Source: Fortiea sp. LEGE XX443 (GTDB lineage: Bacteria; Cyanobacteriota; Cyanobacteriia; Cyanobacteriales; Nostocaceae). Taken from it: DNA of 64,000 nt. A program made the translations under genes and the position numbers. Shown here one piece after another: positions 43,105 to 53,027 of this stretch. Under the pieces are notes generated by a model that saw nothing but the letters and a program-made list of their open reading frames with translations, did no database searches and was not told where the DNA came from. Numbering within the stretch: the first letter of the stretch is position 1; each line of letters starts with the position of its first letter. The stretch spans positions 124,001 through 188,000 of the forward strand of contig NZ_JADEXZ010000001.1 of assembly GCF_015206815.1 (NCBI RefSeq). The letters run 5' to 3'.

Positions 43105-44592
43105 ATGATTTCTGTAAAGCATTGGATTTCTGGATTTAGCTTTTCGCTAGTAACTGCCGTAGTTAGTATTACAGGATCTACAAGTACTGTTGGTGCTGTT
43201 TCTCTGGTGAATGGCATCACTATACCTGCTGATAGTACAGATTTATCTTCATCTAGTACTAATAGTGCTAACACCAATCGCTTAGGGTTTTTCTCTGACT
43301 TGTACTACGATCGCAACAACAACGTGTATTACAGTTTGGCCGATCGCGGACCTGGTGGCGGTGTTATCGACTACAACACACGGGTACAGAAATTTTCCTT
43401 AGATGTCGACCAAAATACTGGTGCAATTAGCAATTTTCAGTTATTAGACACCATTCTCTTCACCCAAAATGGTCAAAATTTTAACGGATTGAACCCCAGA
43501 ATACTTAATGGGAATGCCAGTGTTCTCGGTCGCAGCTTTGATCCAGAAGGATTTGCGATCGCACCTAATGGTAATTTCTATATTTCCGATGAATATGGCC
43601 CTTCTGTGTATGAATTCAGCCCAACAGGTTCCTTCCTTCGGGCATTTGCCACTCCCAGCAATCTCATTCCGAGACAAAGTGATGGCACAATTAACTACGT
43701 TGATGGTCTTCCAACCATTTCCACTGGCCGTCAAGATAATCGTGGCTATGAAGGCGTAACCCTCAGCCCAGATGGCAGTAGACTATTTGCTATGCTGCAA
43801 GACCCCTTAGTTAATGAAGGTTCTCCCGACGGACGGCGCAGTGGCAATCTAAGAATAGTAGAATTCGATACAAACACTGGTGATAGTACTGCTCAATACA
43901 TCTATCAGCTAGAGAGTTTGGCAGATATTAATGCTCGTGTCCCAGATAATCTTTTTGGAGCTAACGCCCAAGGGCGCAATATTGGTATTAGCGCCATCAC
44001 AGCCTTGAATAATAATGAATTTTTAGTCTTAGAGCGAGATAATCGTGGTTTTGGTGTAGAAGATCCCACTGGTGCAATCCCAGTTGGGACTAAACGCATC
44101 TACAAAATCGACCTGACCGGTGCAACCGATGTGACTGATATTAGCTTGACAGGTACAAATACCTTACCTGCTGATGTTACGCCTGTAAGCAAGACGCTGT
44201 TTGCTGATATTGCCGAATTTCTGAGAAACGCCGGACAACCCATTCCAGAAAAACTTGAAGGCTTGGCAATTGGGCCACAACTTGTTGATGGTTCCTACGC
44301 CTTAATTGTGGGTACAGATAATGACTTCAGTGTGACTCAGAACAACAGTAATGTGCAGTTTGATGTTTGTACAGATGGGACTAACTTCTCGCAAGTCCCC
44401 ATTGACAGTGGTTGTCCAACAGGACAGTCACTTGTTCCTACATTCGTTTACGCTTTTAGAGCCAGTCAACAGGAATTAGCAGGATTCGTACCACCAGCCA
44501 GAGTCCCAGAACCAACAACAACTGCTGGACTAGTCTTACTAGCTTCTAGTGCTTTGTTTTTGAAGCGGCAGTTTAAATCTATTCAAGGGTAA
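43105..44592 (+). CDS. esterase-like activity of phytase family protein with PEP-CTERM anchor
   Basis: I choose the ATG at 43105, which has GGGA at a suitable distance. The 495-residue product then starts directly with a signal peptide (MISVKHWISGFSFSLVTAVV...). The body is a phytase-like beta-propeller: LADRGPGGGVIDYN, FDPEGFAIAPNGNFYISDEYGPS, GYEGVTLSPDGSRLFAML and LEGLAIGPQL. The C terminus is VPEPTTTAGLVLLASS plus a basic end, a textbook PEP-CTERM sorting signal for exosortase-dependent surface export. A phosphoesterase or related hydrolytic role in phosphorus scavenging is possible but unproven for the family. No exosortase gene is nearby. Confidence 0.88.
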   Translation: MISVKHWISGFSFSLVTAVVSITGSTSTVGAVSLVNGITIPADSTDLSSSSTNSANTNRLGFFSDLYYDRNNNVYYSLADRGPGGGVIDYNTRVQKFSLDVDQNTGAISNFQLLDTILFTQNGQNFNGLNPRILNGNASVLGRSFDPEGFAIAPNGNFYISDEYGPSVYEFSPTGSFLRAFATPSNLIPRQSDGTINYVDGLPTISTGRQDNRGYEGVTLSPDGSRLFAMLQDPLVNEGSPDGRRSGNLRIVEFDTNTGDSTAQYIYQLESLADINARVPDNLFGANAQGRNIGISAITALNNNEFLVLERDNRGFGVEDPTGAIPVGTKRIYKIDLTGATDVTDISLTGTNTLPADVTPVSKTLFADIAEFLRNAGQPIPEKLEGLAIGPQLVDGSYALIVGTDNDFSVTQNNSNVQFDVCTDGTNFSQVPIDSGCPTGQSLVPTFVYAFRASQQELAGFVPPARVPEPTTTAGLVLLASSALFLKRQFKSIQG

Positions 44593-44642
44593 GTAAATTC
44601 TTTTTCGTGTGGGTATTGCCTACCCACACGACTGTCTGATTT

Positions 44643-45287
44643 CTACAGTCTGTCCTCATCTGTAGAACGAGATTTAGCTTTTGCCTTATTGGCACTACGT
44701 TTGAGGGCAGAGAGTCGTGCTTCATAACGAGACCGTTGGCGTTTGCTGGGAGTAGTATCAATTAGTGTTTTTAAAGCACTACCAAGACTCTTATAAGCAT
44801 TGGGGAGGCTGTAACCAAAGCGAGTTGCTAATGCGATCGCTTTTTCGTCAGCATTTAGCAATTCTCTCACTTGCTTCTCACCATTATTCTTTTGATATAG
44901 TCGCCAGCCAGAAACACCACACAGCGCTAAAGCTAACACCAGCAATAAGCCATCTTGTACCCACAACTCGCCTACAGCACCGCCTAACCCAATAGCTAAT
45001 GCTGCCATTTCCCAACCATCTTTGGGAATTGTGTCATTTTGTATGCGGGCAACTTCATGCCAGAAAAGCAGATTACGCTGATCCATTGCGAGAGCATCCC
45101 ATTTCACCAAGTCAACTTGGATTTCTACCTGATCTTTACCAATTTCTTCGCTACGGATCAGGGGTGGATTGACCTCAGTTGTACCTTCAACTGTGACCCA
45201 GCTTTGCAATTCTGGTGGTAGTAAGCCTTTTAATCGCCGGAGTTCACTCATTTCTGCTTTGGCAGAGGAGGTTGCATAGGATGTCAT
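44643..45287 (-). CDS. DUF3318 family membrane protein
   Basis: The 214-residue protein matches the cyanobacterial DUF3318 family by its order: MSELRRLKGLLPPELQSWV, DQRNLLFWHEVARIQNDTIP with a His-Glu pair, two hydrophobic segments (MAALAIGLGGAVGE and GLLLVLALALCGVSGWRLY), and a basic C-terminal helix with KQRSRYEARLSAL. HEVARIQ resembles a metalloprotease HExxR-like segment, but a full zinc site is not evident. Function unknown. It converges with the PEP-CTERM gene and follows the YbjN-like gene on the same strand by 77 bp. Confidence 0.8.
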   Translation of the reverse strand: MTSYATSSAKAEMSELRRLKGLLPPELQSWVTVEGTTEVNPPLIRSEEIGKDQVEIQVDLVKWDALAMDQRNLLFWHEVARIQNDTIPKDGWEMAALAIGLGGAVGELWVQDGLLLVLALALCGVSGWRLYQKNNGEKQVRELLNADEKAIALATRFGYSLPNAYKSLGSALKTLIDTTPSKRQRSRYEARLSALKRSANKAKAKSRSTDEDRL

Positions 45288-45364
45288 AAAATCCAGCCCT
45301 AAAAAATTTCAGTATATAGTGAGGGTATCACTTTGGAGTATAGCTATTTAAGTGGTGATTCGCC

Positions 45365-45985
45365 TCACTCACTAGGAAAAATTCCCCGCTTTTTTCTAGC
45401 TTCCATAGCCCTTTCTAGAAGCTCTAGTAAACCGGGTGCTTCCTCCTGAATACTGAGTAACATTCTTTCTCCAATCTCTATATTCCCTGGATCTTCGCCT
45501 GTTGCCATAACTTCTTGCAACCGAGGGATAGCTATGCCATCGACAATTTGAATTAACCCACTCAAACAACGATGAAATTGCTTTTCTGTGAGAATCGAGT
45601 CTTCCAGCGGAAATTCAATAATGGCACGGATTTCACCATCGGATGGGTCATATTCCCATTGCAGCATTTTGGTTTCCCAAGAAATGGCTAACATCGTCTG
45701 TAGAATAGCCCCTTTGTGAGGATGGTCTTGCACTCCTGCCAAAACTTGAGGCGCAAAAATTCGGAAAAATTTTCCCTCCTCATCCAATTGGACAACTATG
45801 AGAAAATCTTCCAGGTTATCAGCTTCCACCCCTGTGATAATTCGGTCTTCTTCATCATCAAAGCGGTAGTCCCAACCTAGTTTGTCTAAGTAATTGGCAA
45901 TCTGTTCGAGATTTGCTCCCATAAAAGCCTCATAAGAAATGGTGGAGCGGCTGTCACCAAAACTAGTGTAACCTGCTAAGGGCAT
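45365..45985 (-). CDS. YbjN-like conserved hypothetical protein
   Basis: The 206-residue acidic protein resembles the YbjN / type III secretion chaperone-like fold. It has LEQIANYLDKLGWDYRFDDEEDRIITGV (quoted in part: YLDKLGWDYRF), a strand DFLIVVQLDEEGKFFRIFAPQ (quoted: FLIVVQLDEEGK), ETKMLQWEYDPSDGEIRA and a helix pair that ends with LLELLERAMEARKKRG. The true start may be the Met at residue 22 (MGANLEQIAN), which would remove 21 poorly fitting residues. These proteins are common in cyanobacteria and have no established function. It is the upstream member of a same-strand pair with DUF3318. Confidence 0.75.
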   Translation of the reverse strand: MPLAGYTSFGDSRSTISYEAFMGANLEQIANYLDKLGWDYRFDDEEDRIITGVEADNLEDFLIVVQLDEEGKFFRIFAPQVLAGVQDHPHKGAILQTMLAISWETKMLQWEYDPSDGEIRAIIEFPLEDSILTEKQFHRCLSGLIQIVDGIAIPRLQEVMATGEDPGNIEIGERMLLSIQEEAPGLLELLERAMEARKKRGIFPSE

Positions 45986-46368
45986 GTGTTTAGGTTGGTG
46001 TGGCTACTTCTGCTTATTGAGAAGTATGCAATTAATTTCTGCACACTTGCTGAATTTATTTGCTGATTTATCTAAATTCTATGAAATAAGAAAATTATGT
46101 TTTAGGAAGTAAGCATGAGGACAAAATATCTATAAACATTTGTATCTCAAGAATCAATATTTAAGTAATAGTTAAAAACTTCAATAGTCTATTTTTAAAA
46201 ATAGCACTCTTAAATTATTAATTAAAAATAAGATCCCCAACTTTTAAAAGAGTTCGGGGATCTGAGACTCTCGATTTAAAAAAACTGCAAAAAGCTTTAT
46301 ATTACAAACATCGACTTTTTTAACAAAAATATTATAGTCGTCTACACATGTTTTAGCGTTTAATATTC
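45986..46368. other. divergent intergenic region upstream of natF
   Basis: This 383-bp spacer contains a hairpin (46231-46263) and AT-rich sequence. I looked for an NtcA-type GTA-N8-TAC site and saw none. The promoter of the nat operon should lie between the hairpin and 46368, where an aatattatag segment near 46328 is a possible -10. Confidence 0.4.
46231..46263. repeat. hairpin upstream of natF
   Basis: Arms agatccccaact and agttcggggatct with one bulged base. The GATCCCC/GGGGATC arms are close to those at 40843, showing a dispersed hairpin family in this genome. It lies 106 bp upstream of natF. Confidence 0.65.
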
Positions 46369-47424
46369 ATGAAGTTTATGCGAAAATCAGCTTTAATCCT
46401 AGCGATCGCACCTCTAATCTTTACCATCGCCGCTTGTAGTGGAGAATCAGATCAAACAACCAGTAACCAAGGTAGCGATCGCACAGATACGGTTAAAAGT
46501 CGTGGTCAGCTAATTTGTGGTGTTAGTGGCGAAATTCCAGGGTTTAGCTTTGTGGGTACTGACGGCAAATACAGTGGTATAGATGTAGATGTTTGCCGTG
46601 CAGTAGCAGCTGCAATGTTTGATGACCCAAATGCCGTAGAATTTCGCAATCTCAACGCCAAGGAACGGTTTACCGCTGTACAAACTGGGGAAGTAGATAT
46701 TCTCAGCCGCAATACCACTTGGACATTGAGCCGTGATACCTCCGTTGGTTTAGAATTTGCCCCAGTAGTTTTTTATGATGGCCAAGGGATTATGGTTCGC
46801 AAAAATAGTGGTATTAAATCCTTGGCAGACTTAAAAGATAAAGCAATTTGTGTACAAACTGGTACAACCACCGAACAAAACTTAGCCGACCAAATGCGAA
46901 AACGTGGGATAAACTATAAACCCGTTGTTTTTGAAGACGTTAATATTACTTTCGCAACCTACGCTGAAGGACGTTGTGACGGCGTTACAGCAGACCGTTC
47001 CGCCTTGGTTTCCCGCCGAACAACTTTACCCAAAGCAGAAGATAACATGATTTTGGATGAAGCTATTTCCTCAGAACCCTTAGCACCAGCAGTCGCCAAA
47101 GGAAACACAACTTGGAACAATGTTGTTACGTGGGTAGTTTATTCCCTAGTCAAAGCCGAAGAGTTGGGTATTAATTCCCAGAATGTGGATCAACTTGCCA
47201 ATAGTAATGATCCAGAAATCAAGCGGTTTTTAGGCAAAGAAGGAAACTTGGGAGAAGGACTGGGTTTAACTAACGACTTCGCCGCTAAAGTTATCAAACA
47301 CGTTGGTAATTACGCTGAGGTCTACGATCGCAACCTTGGTTCCAAAACAAAATTCAATCTCGTTCGTGGCCAAAATCAACTCTGGTCAAAAGGCGGACTA
47401 CTCTATTCTCCGCCATTTCGATGA
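46369..47424 (+). CDS. natF: amino-acid ABC transporter substrate-binding lipoprotein NatF
   Basis: The 351-residue protein has a lipoprotein signal peptide with IAAC23 and an SBP_bac_3 domain: DTVKSRGQLICGVSGEIPGFSFV (quoted: RGQLICGVSGEIPGF), YSGIDVDVCRAVAAA, NAKERFTAVQTGEVDILSRN and GTTTEQNLAD. It captures polar or acidic amino acids outside the cytoplasmic membrane. Synteny with two permeases and an ATPase in the order natF-natG-natH-bgtA matches the N-II system of Anabaena. It is the first gene of a four-gene operon with 38-, 22- and 62-bp gaps. Confidence 0.92.
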   Translation: MKFMRKSALILAIAPLIFTIAACSGESDQTTSNQGSDRTDTVKSRGQLICGVSGEIPGFSFVGTDGKYSGIDVDVCRAVAAAMFDDPNAVEFRNLNAKERFTAVQTGEVDILSRNTTWTLSRDTSVGLEFAPVVFYDGQGIMVRKNSGIKSLADLKDKAICVQTGTTTEQNLADQMRKRGINYKPVVFEDVNITFATYAEGRCDGVTADRSALVSRRTTLPKAEDNMILDEAISSEPLAPAVAKGNTTWNNVVTWVVYSLVKAEELGINSQNVDQLANSNDPEIKRFLGKEGNLGEGLGLTNDFAAKVIKHVGNYAEVYDRNLGSKTKFNLVRGQNQLWSKGGLLYSPPFR

Positions 47425-47462
47425 AGTCTGGCAAAATGCTGAGTGAAAATAACAAATAACAA

Positions 47463-48389
47463 ATGACCAATTTCAAACCACCTATATGGCGTGACAATCG
47501 CTTTTGGCAATTTGTTGGACAGTTCATCGCTGTACTTTTGGCGGTTGCTGTAGTTGCAATACTATGGAGTAACCTTAACCGGAATTTGCGACAATTAGGC
47601 ATTCAATTCGGATTTGATTTTCTCAAACAACAAGCATCTTTTGATATTGGCGAAACAGCTATTAATTACAGACCTACTGACACCTACACTCTTGCTTTAT
47701 GGGTAGGGTTGATCAACTCATTGCGAGTAGCAATTACAGGAATTGTTCTGACCACTATTGTCGGTATTAGTGCAGGAATTGCCCGTTTATCTGACAATTG
47801 GTTAGTCAAAAATATCGCTTTAATTTATGTCGAAATTTTTCGCAATACACCCTTGCTTTTGCAATTACTGTTTTGGTATTTTGCTGTTTTTTTAGGGTTT
47901 CCCAAAACAGCAGCTAAAATTTCTCTGTGGGGAATTGTTGGTATTAGTCAAAATGGCATAGAACTACCTTGGTTTACTTTATCCCCAGAATTTTCGGCTT
48001 TGCTTTTGGGATTAACTTTTTACACAGGTGCGTTTATTGCAGAAATTGTCCGAGGCGGGATTCAATCAGTCGCCAAAGGACAATGGGAAGCAGCGCGATC
48101 GCTTGGCTTAAAACCAGGGTTAGTTATGCGACTAGTGGTTTTTCCCCAAGCCTTGCGGGTAATCATCCCGCCACTAACCAGCCAGTATCTCAATTTGACA
48201 AAAAATTCCAGTCTTGCGATCGCTATCGGCTATCCCGACATGTATTTTGTCGCTTCTACTACCTTCAATCAAACAGGGAAAGCAGTAGAAGTAATGTTAC
48301 TAATTATGCTTACATACCTCACTCTTAGCTTAACTATCTCCATCGTCATGAATTTACTTAATCGCACCGTACAGATTAAAGAAAGATAG
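47463..48389 (+). CDS. natG: amino-acid ABC transporter permease NatG
   Basis: The 308-residue permease has an N-terminal helix (about 17-38), a short periplasmic segment, and the HisM/GlnP-type permease domain (about 75-300). The EAA motif is visible in GQWEAARSLGLKPGLVMRLVVFPQALRVIIPPL (quoted: GQWEAARSLGLKPG, about residues 205-218). The segment FRNTPLLLQLLFWYFAVF is characteristic of polar amino-acid transporters. It pairs with NatH in the membrane pore. Confidence 0.92.
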   Translation: MTNFKPPIWRDNRFWQFVGQFIAVLLAVAVVAILWSNLNRNLRQLGIQFGFDFLKQQASFDIGETAINYRPTDTYTLALWVGLINSLRVAITGIVLTTIVGISAGIARLSDNWLVKNIALIYVEIFRNTPLLLQLLFWYFAVFLGFPKTAAKISLWGIVGISQNGIELPWFTLSPEFSALLLGLTFYTGAFIAEIVRGGIQSVAKGQWEAARSLGLKPGLVMRLVVFPQALRVIIPPLTSQYLNLTKNSSLAIAIGYPDMYFVASTTFNQTGKAVEVMLLIMLTYLTLSLTISIVMNLLNRTVQIKER

Positions 48390-48411
48390 CTTAATAAATG
48401 AAGTAAATAAG

Positions 48412-49569
48412 ATGACAAACAATCAAAAATTGCTATGGCTGCGGAAAAATCTATTTAGTACTTGGTACAACAGCTTGTTAACTGTTGTCTGCATAATATT
48501 GTTATTTTGGGTAGTACCGGGAGTAATAAGTTGGGTAACTACTCAATCACAATGGGCAGTAATTCAAGTTAATTTACGTTTATTTTTAGTTGGGAGATTT
48601 CCTCAAACTCTATATTGGAGAGCGTGGATTGTCTTGGCGATCACCTCTATTTCATTAGCTATCACTGGAGGCACTTTTTTTAACAAACAACAGTTACCCA
48701 GGCTTGGAGTTGCTGCTATTTATGCTTTTATTTATAGTCTATTATTAATTCTTCTACCTTTCGATTTAATATCCCGCATTTGGTTAGGATTAGTTGCTAT
48801 TTTATTATTAGCAGGTTTTTGGATCGGCAAAAAATTCTCTTACTTAATAACTCCTTGGCTTGCCCCAATCTGGTTATTATCTTTTCCTGTAATTCTGTGG
48901 CTAATTGGCGGAGGATTTGGCTTGCAACCTGTACCCACAAATTTGTGGAATGGTTTACTCCTCACTTTGCTCATGGCTGTAGTCAGTATTGTGCTTTCTT
49001 TTCCAATAGGGGTTTTACTAGCTTTAGGACGCACCAGTAATCTACCTCTAATACGTTGGTTCTGTATCTTGTATATCGAAATTGTTAGGGGAGTACCACT
49101 GATTGGAGTTTTGTTTCTCGCTCAGGTAATGCTTCCCTTATTCTTGCCAACAGATTGGCGTTTAGATAGAGTATTCCGAGGAATTGCTGGATTAATTTTA
49201 TTTAGTGCCGCTTACATGGCAGAAAATGTCCGTGGTGGACTCCAAGCAATCCCTCGTGGACAAATTGAAGCAGCAAAAGCATTGGGATTAAAAACACCTT
49301 TGGTAATTCTTTTAATTGTACTTCCTCAAGCTTTACGCGCTGTAATTCCCGCCATTGTAGGACAATTAATCGGATTATTTAAAGATACTTCACTCTTATC
49401 TTTAGTAGGCTTAGTAGAACTCACAGGTATTGCCCGCTCTATCTTGGCACAGCCGCAGTTTCTCGGTCGTTATGCAGAAGTTTACTTATTTATTGGACTA
49501 ATTTATTGGATATTTTGTTATTCAATGTCGCTGGCTTCTCGACGTTTAGAAAAACAGTTAATTAATTAA
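48412..49569 (+). CDS. natH: amino-acid ABC transporter permease NatH
   Basis: The 385-residue permease is longer than NatG because its N-terminal half (about 1-175) has four or five extra hydrophobic segments. The permease domain (about 185-380) includes [20 protein letters not shown] (quoted: [13 protein letters not shown]) and the EAA loop [33 protein letters not shown] (quoted: [13 protein letters not shown]). Length and position match NatH of the Anabaena N-II system. Its stop is 62 bp before bgtA. Confidence 0.92.
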   Translation: MTNNQKLLWLRKNLFSTWYNSLLTVVCIILLFWVVPGVISWVTTQSQWAVIQVNLRLFLVGRFPQTLYWRAWIVLAITSISLAITGGTFFNKQQLPRLGVAAIYAFIYSLLLILLPFDLISRIWLGLVAILLLAGFWIGKKFSYLITPWLAPIWLLSFPVILWLIGGGFGLQPVPTNLWNGLLLTLLMAVVSIVLSFPIGVLLALGRTSNLPLIRWFCILYIEIVRGVPLIGVLFLAQVMLPLFLPTDWRLDRVFRGIAGLILFSAAYMAENVRGGLQAIPRGQIEAAKALGLKTPLVILLIVLPQALRAVIPAIVGQLIGLFKDTSLLSLVGLVELTGIARSILAQPQFLGRYAEVYLFIGLIYWIFCYSMSLASRRLEKQLIN

Positions 49570-49631
49570 TCAATAGTTATAATTATTTTCTCATTTGTTT
49601 CCTATTTCTCTTAATTCAGAGGTTAAAATCC

Positions 49632-50375
49632 GTGACCAAAGAACAAACCCCAATAATTATTGCTGAAAATGTTCATAAATGGTATGGAAAATTTCATGTT
49701 CTCCAGGGTGTGAGCTTAACAGTCAATCGTGGAGAAGTAGTAGTGTTGATGGGACCTTCTGGCTCAGGTAAATCAACCTTTATCCGCACATTCAATGCTT
49801 TAGAAGAATATGAAAAGGGAAAAATTATTATTGATGGTATTACCCTGAGCAACGATTTACGAAATATTGAAGCAATTAGGCGAGAAGTCGGAATGGTTTT
49901 TCAGCAGTTTAATTTGTTTACTCATCTCACTGTGCTGCAAAATATTACCTTGGCACCAATTTGGGTACATCGCTGGTCTAAGGCTAAAGCCGAAGAATTA
50001 GCCATGCAACTGTTAGAAAGAGTAGGAATATTAGAACAGGCGCAGAAATATCCAGGACAGTTGTCTGGTGGACAGCAACAACGAGTGGCGATCGCTCGTG
50101 CATTAGCCATGCAACCTAAAATTATGCTATTTGATGAACCAACCTCCGCTTTAGATCCTGAAATGGTCAGGGAAGTATTAGATGTCATGCGCGGTCTGGC
50201 CCGTGATGGAATGACAATGGTTGTTGTTACCCACGAAGTGGGATTTGCCCGTGAAGTTGCTGACCGAGTGATCTTAATGGATAGTGGTTCTCTCGTAGAG
50301 TCAGCCACCCCTGAAATCTTTTTTACCAAACCACAAGAAGACAGAACGCGCAAATTTTTATCTCAAATTCTCTAA
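49632..50375 (+). CDS. bgtA: amino-acid ABC transporter ATP-binding protein BgtA
   Basis: The 247-residue ATPase starts at GTG. Motifs are all intact: Walker [10 protein letters not shown] (41-49 approximately), Q-loop VFQQFNLF, signature [15 protein letters not shown], Walker [13 protein letters not shown] and H-loop VVTHEVGFA. In Anabaena BgtA is shared between the NatFGH (N-II) and basic amino-acid (Bgt) systems, so it may also power a permease encoded elsewhere. It is the last gene of the operon; the following 414-bp spacer has no evident terminator hairpin. Confidence 0.93.
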   Translation: MTKEQTPIIIAENVHKWYGKFHVLQGVSLTVNRGEVVVLMGPSGSGKSTFIRTFNALEEYEKGKIIIDGITLSNDLRNIEAIRREVGMVFQQFNLFTHLTVLQNITLAPIWVHRWSKAKAEELAMQLLERVGILEQAQKYPGQLSGGQQQRVAIARALAMQPKIMLFDEPTSALDPEMVREVLDVMRGLARDGMTMVVVTHEVGFAREVADRVILMDSGSLVESATPEIFFTKPQEDRTRKFLSQIL

Positions 50376-50789
50376 ATCAAGTTTCCAAAAATACTCAGCG
50401 CTCCTACCCTGTGGGTTCCGCTTTGGCTGTATGCGCTCAACTCAGCGCTCCTCTGCGTTTCCATTCCTTTCATGACTCCCTTTTTGCCTCATAGATTGAG
50501 TTGAGCAGCTAATTCATGTCATTGATTTTTTCGTATTGCAGTTATCTGCTAATAGCAAAAACAGTTGGGTTTATACTTAGCTTTAGTTTTTTATTACACA
50601 CTTACATATTATTTTAAATAGTAAAAACTCTATCAAGTATTACTTAAGCAAAGACAAAAAATTTTACACAATCTTCAACGAACAACCACTGACATCAAAA
50701 GAAACTAAAGAGACAATTGGATGTAGGCGCAACAAATTGCAACAAACAGTTGCGTTATCCAAACAGCCAGGGACTCTGACTAATTTCTT
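50376..50789. other. intergenic region between bgtA and glycosyltransferase
   Basis: The first 110 bp hold short repeated words (tcagcgctcct twice, near 50396 and 50440) of a dispersed repeat. The rest is AT-rich leader. No gene or RNA is recognised. Confidence 0.4.
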
Positions 50790-52061
50790 ATGCGGATATT
50801 AATTTACTCCTACAACTACTATCCAGAACCAATTGGTATTGCCCCTTTGATGACGGAATTAGCAGAAGGACTGGCCAAGCGTGGGCATGAAGTGCGGGTA
50901 GTTACCGCTATGCCAAATTATCCTGAACGCCAAATTTATGAGGGTTATCGGGGCAAATTTTATTTTAATGAGTATAAAAATGGTGTTCAGATCCAACGCA
51001 GTTATGTGTGGATTCGTCCACAACCGAATCTGTTAGATCGGATCATGCTAGATGCTAGTTTCGTTGTTACAAGTTTTTTCCCTGCTTTGGTTGGCTGGCG
51101 ACCCGATGTCATTCTTTCAACTTCACCATCACTACCCGTATGCGTACCAGCCGCTTTGTTGGGATGGTTACGCGCTTGCCCTGTAGTACTCAATCTTCAA
51201 GACATACTACCAGAAGCAGCTATTCACGTTGGATTACTAAAAAATAAATTTCTCATCAAGGTATTTACAGCATTAGAAAAATTTGCTTACCATTCAGCCT
51301 CAAAAATTAGCGTTATCGCTGATGGATTTGTAGAAAATTTGCTGTCTAAGGGTGTAGATGCAGACAAAATAGAGCAAATTCCTAACTGGGTTGATGTAAA
51401 TTTCATTCGCCCCTTACCTAAAGAAAACAACCCTTTCCGGGCAGCCCATAATCTTAATGGCAAGTTTGTAGTACAGTATTCTGGAAATATTGCTCTCACT
51501 CAAGGCTTAGAAACTGTCATTCAAGCTGCTGCTGTCCTACGTGATGTTCCAGAAATGGCTTTTGTGATTGTTGGTGAAGCGAAAGGTTTAAAGCGATTGC
51601 AGCAGTACTGTTTAGAGTGCGGTGCAGATAATGTGTTGTTACTGCCTTTTCAACCCCGCGAACATTTGCCGCAAATGTTGGCAGCTGCTGATGTTGGTTT
51701 AGTCGTGCAGAAGAAGAATGTTGTATCCTTCAATATGCCGTCAAAAATCCAAGTTCTGTTGGCCAGTGGTCGGGCATTAGTTGCTTCTGTACCCGAAAAT
51801 GGTACAGCTGCACGAGCTGTAAGACAAAGTGGTGGCGGAGTTATTGTTCCTCCAGAAGATGCCCAAGCTTTGGCAGCAGCTATTTTAGAACTTTATAAAC
51901 ACCCTGAAAAGGTTAAAACGCTAGGCTACAATAGCCGTCAATATGCCGTAGAGCAATACGCTTTCGAGCAAGCCTTAAATCACTACGAGACTTTGTTTGA
52001 ATCAGTCACAGCCAATAGTCAGATAATTGAGAACAAAATAGTTTCAAAACAAGAAGTGTAG
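50790..52061 (+). CDS. WcaI-type GT4 glycosyltransferase
   Basis: The 423-residue protein is a GT-B fold, family GT4-like enzyme: RILIYSYNYYPEPIGIAPLMTELAEGLAKRGHEVRVVTAMPNYP (quoted: YNYYPEPIGIAP and RGHEVRVVTAMPNYP) is the WcaI N-terminal signature. The C-terminal domain has VVQYSGNIALTQGLETVIQAA and the donor-site MPSKIQVLLASGRALVASVPENG (quoted: MPSKIQVLLASGR). It probably adds a sugar to a polysaccharide repeat unit. No other polysaccharide gene is adjacent, although the STAS-sugar-transferase gene is 9 kb away. The upstream 414-bp and downstream 504-bp spacers suggest a single-gene transcript. Confidence 0.88.
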   Translation: MRILIYSYNYYPEPIGIAPLMTELAEGLAKRGHEVRVVTAMPNYPERQIYEGYRGKFYFNEYKNGVQIQRSYVWIRPQPNLLDRIMLDASFVVTSFFPALVGWRPDVILSTSPSLPVCVPAALLGWLRACPVVLNLQDILPEAAIHVGLLKNKFLIKVFTALEKFAYHSASKISVIADGFVENLLSKGVDADKIEQIPNWVDVNFIRPLPKENNPFRAAHNLNGKFVVQYSGNIALTQGLETVIQAAAVLRDVPEMAFVIVGEAKGLKRLQQYCLECGADNVLLLPFQPREHLPQMLAAADVGLVVQKKNVVSFNMPSKIQVLLASGRALVASVPENGTAARAVRQSGGGVIVPPEDAQALAAAILELYKHPEKVKTLGYNSRQYAVEQYAFEQALNHYETLFESVTANSQIIENKIVSKQEV

Positions 52062-52565
52062 TTTGAGAAAGTAGCTAAAGCTACAGTTAAAGACGGAAAT
52101 TACTTAAATAATGCCAATGGCAAAACTACGGTCTAGAAAATATCAGTAGCTGTAATGTTCTTGAGTGAGGGCTTATATAAATCGTGGGTGCATCAGTTTT
52201 ATTTACATTTCAAGAAGGCAATAGCTAAATATATTACGTAGATACAGTCAATTGGAGTAAGTGTTGACAGCTAGAGAAGAACAGTCAGATTAGTTTCTAA
52301 TCATTCTTTAGGTAGAAGATCGAAGATTTTATATTATAGTTAAGAAATTATTCGTTAAAATTTTTAGTGAAAGTCTACTGCTTGATTTACCTCCGCAAAT
52401 TACCCACTAGCTATTTGCTCTAGTTTTTAGTTGCAATCCGAACACTCAATTGTTAACTCACCCCATAAACAGACGTTTTTTTGTTAGTATTCAAAAAAAC
52501 AGTTGTTGTTCAATTGTTGTTTGTGAATAATTGTAAAACAAAAGGGATCAAGCACCTGAGGTTTA
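52062..52565. other. 504-bp intergenic region upstream of rsfS
   Basis: AT-rich with no recognisable gene, tRNA or strong hairpin. The word agttgttg is repeated as ttgttgtt... around 52500. It must carry the rsfS promoter. Confidence 0.4.
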
Positions 52566-53027
52566 ATGTCTGATTATATCCAAGGAAATTTCCCGTTACA
52601 GTCCGTGTCTGAGAAGAATAGTCCACTCAAAAGCCTAGAAGCAGGCATGAAAGATTTGAGTGGGCAATTAGCTATAACTGTTGCTGAAGCAGCATCAGAG
52701 CGTAAAGCAGGGGATATTTTGGTACTAAGGGTAGCCGATGTATCTTATCTAGCAGATTATTTTGTGATGATGACGGGCTACTCTAAAGTACAAGTGAGGG
52801 CGATCGCACAAGCAATAGAAGGAAAAGTAGACACTGAGTGGCAACGTCGTCCCTTGCGGACTGAAGGTAAAGCTGAAGGGAGTTGGGTGTTACAAGACTA
52901 CGGCGATGTGATTGTTCACATCATGATGCCTAAAGAGCGGGAGTTTTATAATTTAGAAGCGTTCTGGGTTCATGCAGAACGTATTACCATTCCAGAAGCT
53001 GATGAGGGTGGGGGTAAGCCTACATGA
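52566..53027 (+). CDS. rsfS: ribosome silencing factor RsfS
   Basis: The 153-residue protein carries the RsfS/Iojap core from about residue 35: [22 protein letters not shown], the conserved [23 protein letters not shown] segment (quoted: [13 protein letters not shown]) and [18 protein letters not shown] followed by FYNLEAFW. It binds ribosomal protein L14 and blocks subunit joining when nutrients are scarce. A 30-residue N-terminal extension precedes the domain. Its stop overlaps the next gene (GTAGGCC... ATGATAA region) by 4 bp, so the two are coupled. Confidence 0.93.
   Translation: MSDYIQGNFPLQSVSEKNSPLKSLEAGMKDLSGQLAITVAEAASERKAGDILVLRVADVSYLADYFVMMTGYSKVQVRAIAQAIEGKVDTEWQRRPLRTEGKAEGSWVLQDYGDVIVHIMMPKEREFYNLEAFWVHAERITIPEADEGGGKPT

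Noticed and set aside
46262-46368. NtcA-binding site upstream of natF
   Set aside because: I searched for GTA-N8-TAC and found no acceptable match, so nitrogen control cannot be claimed from sequence.
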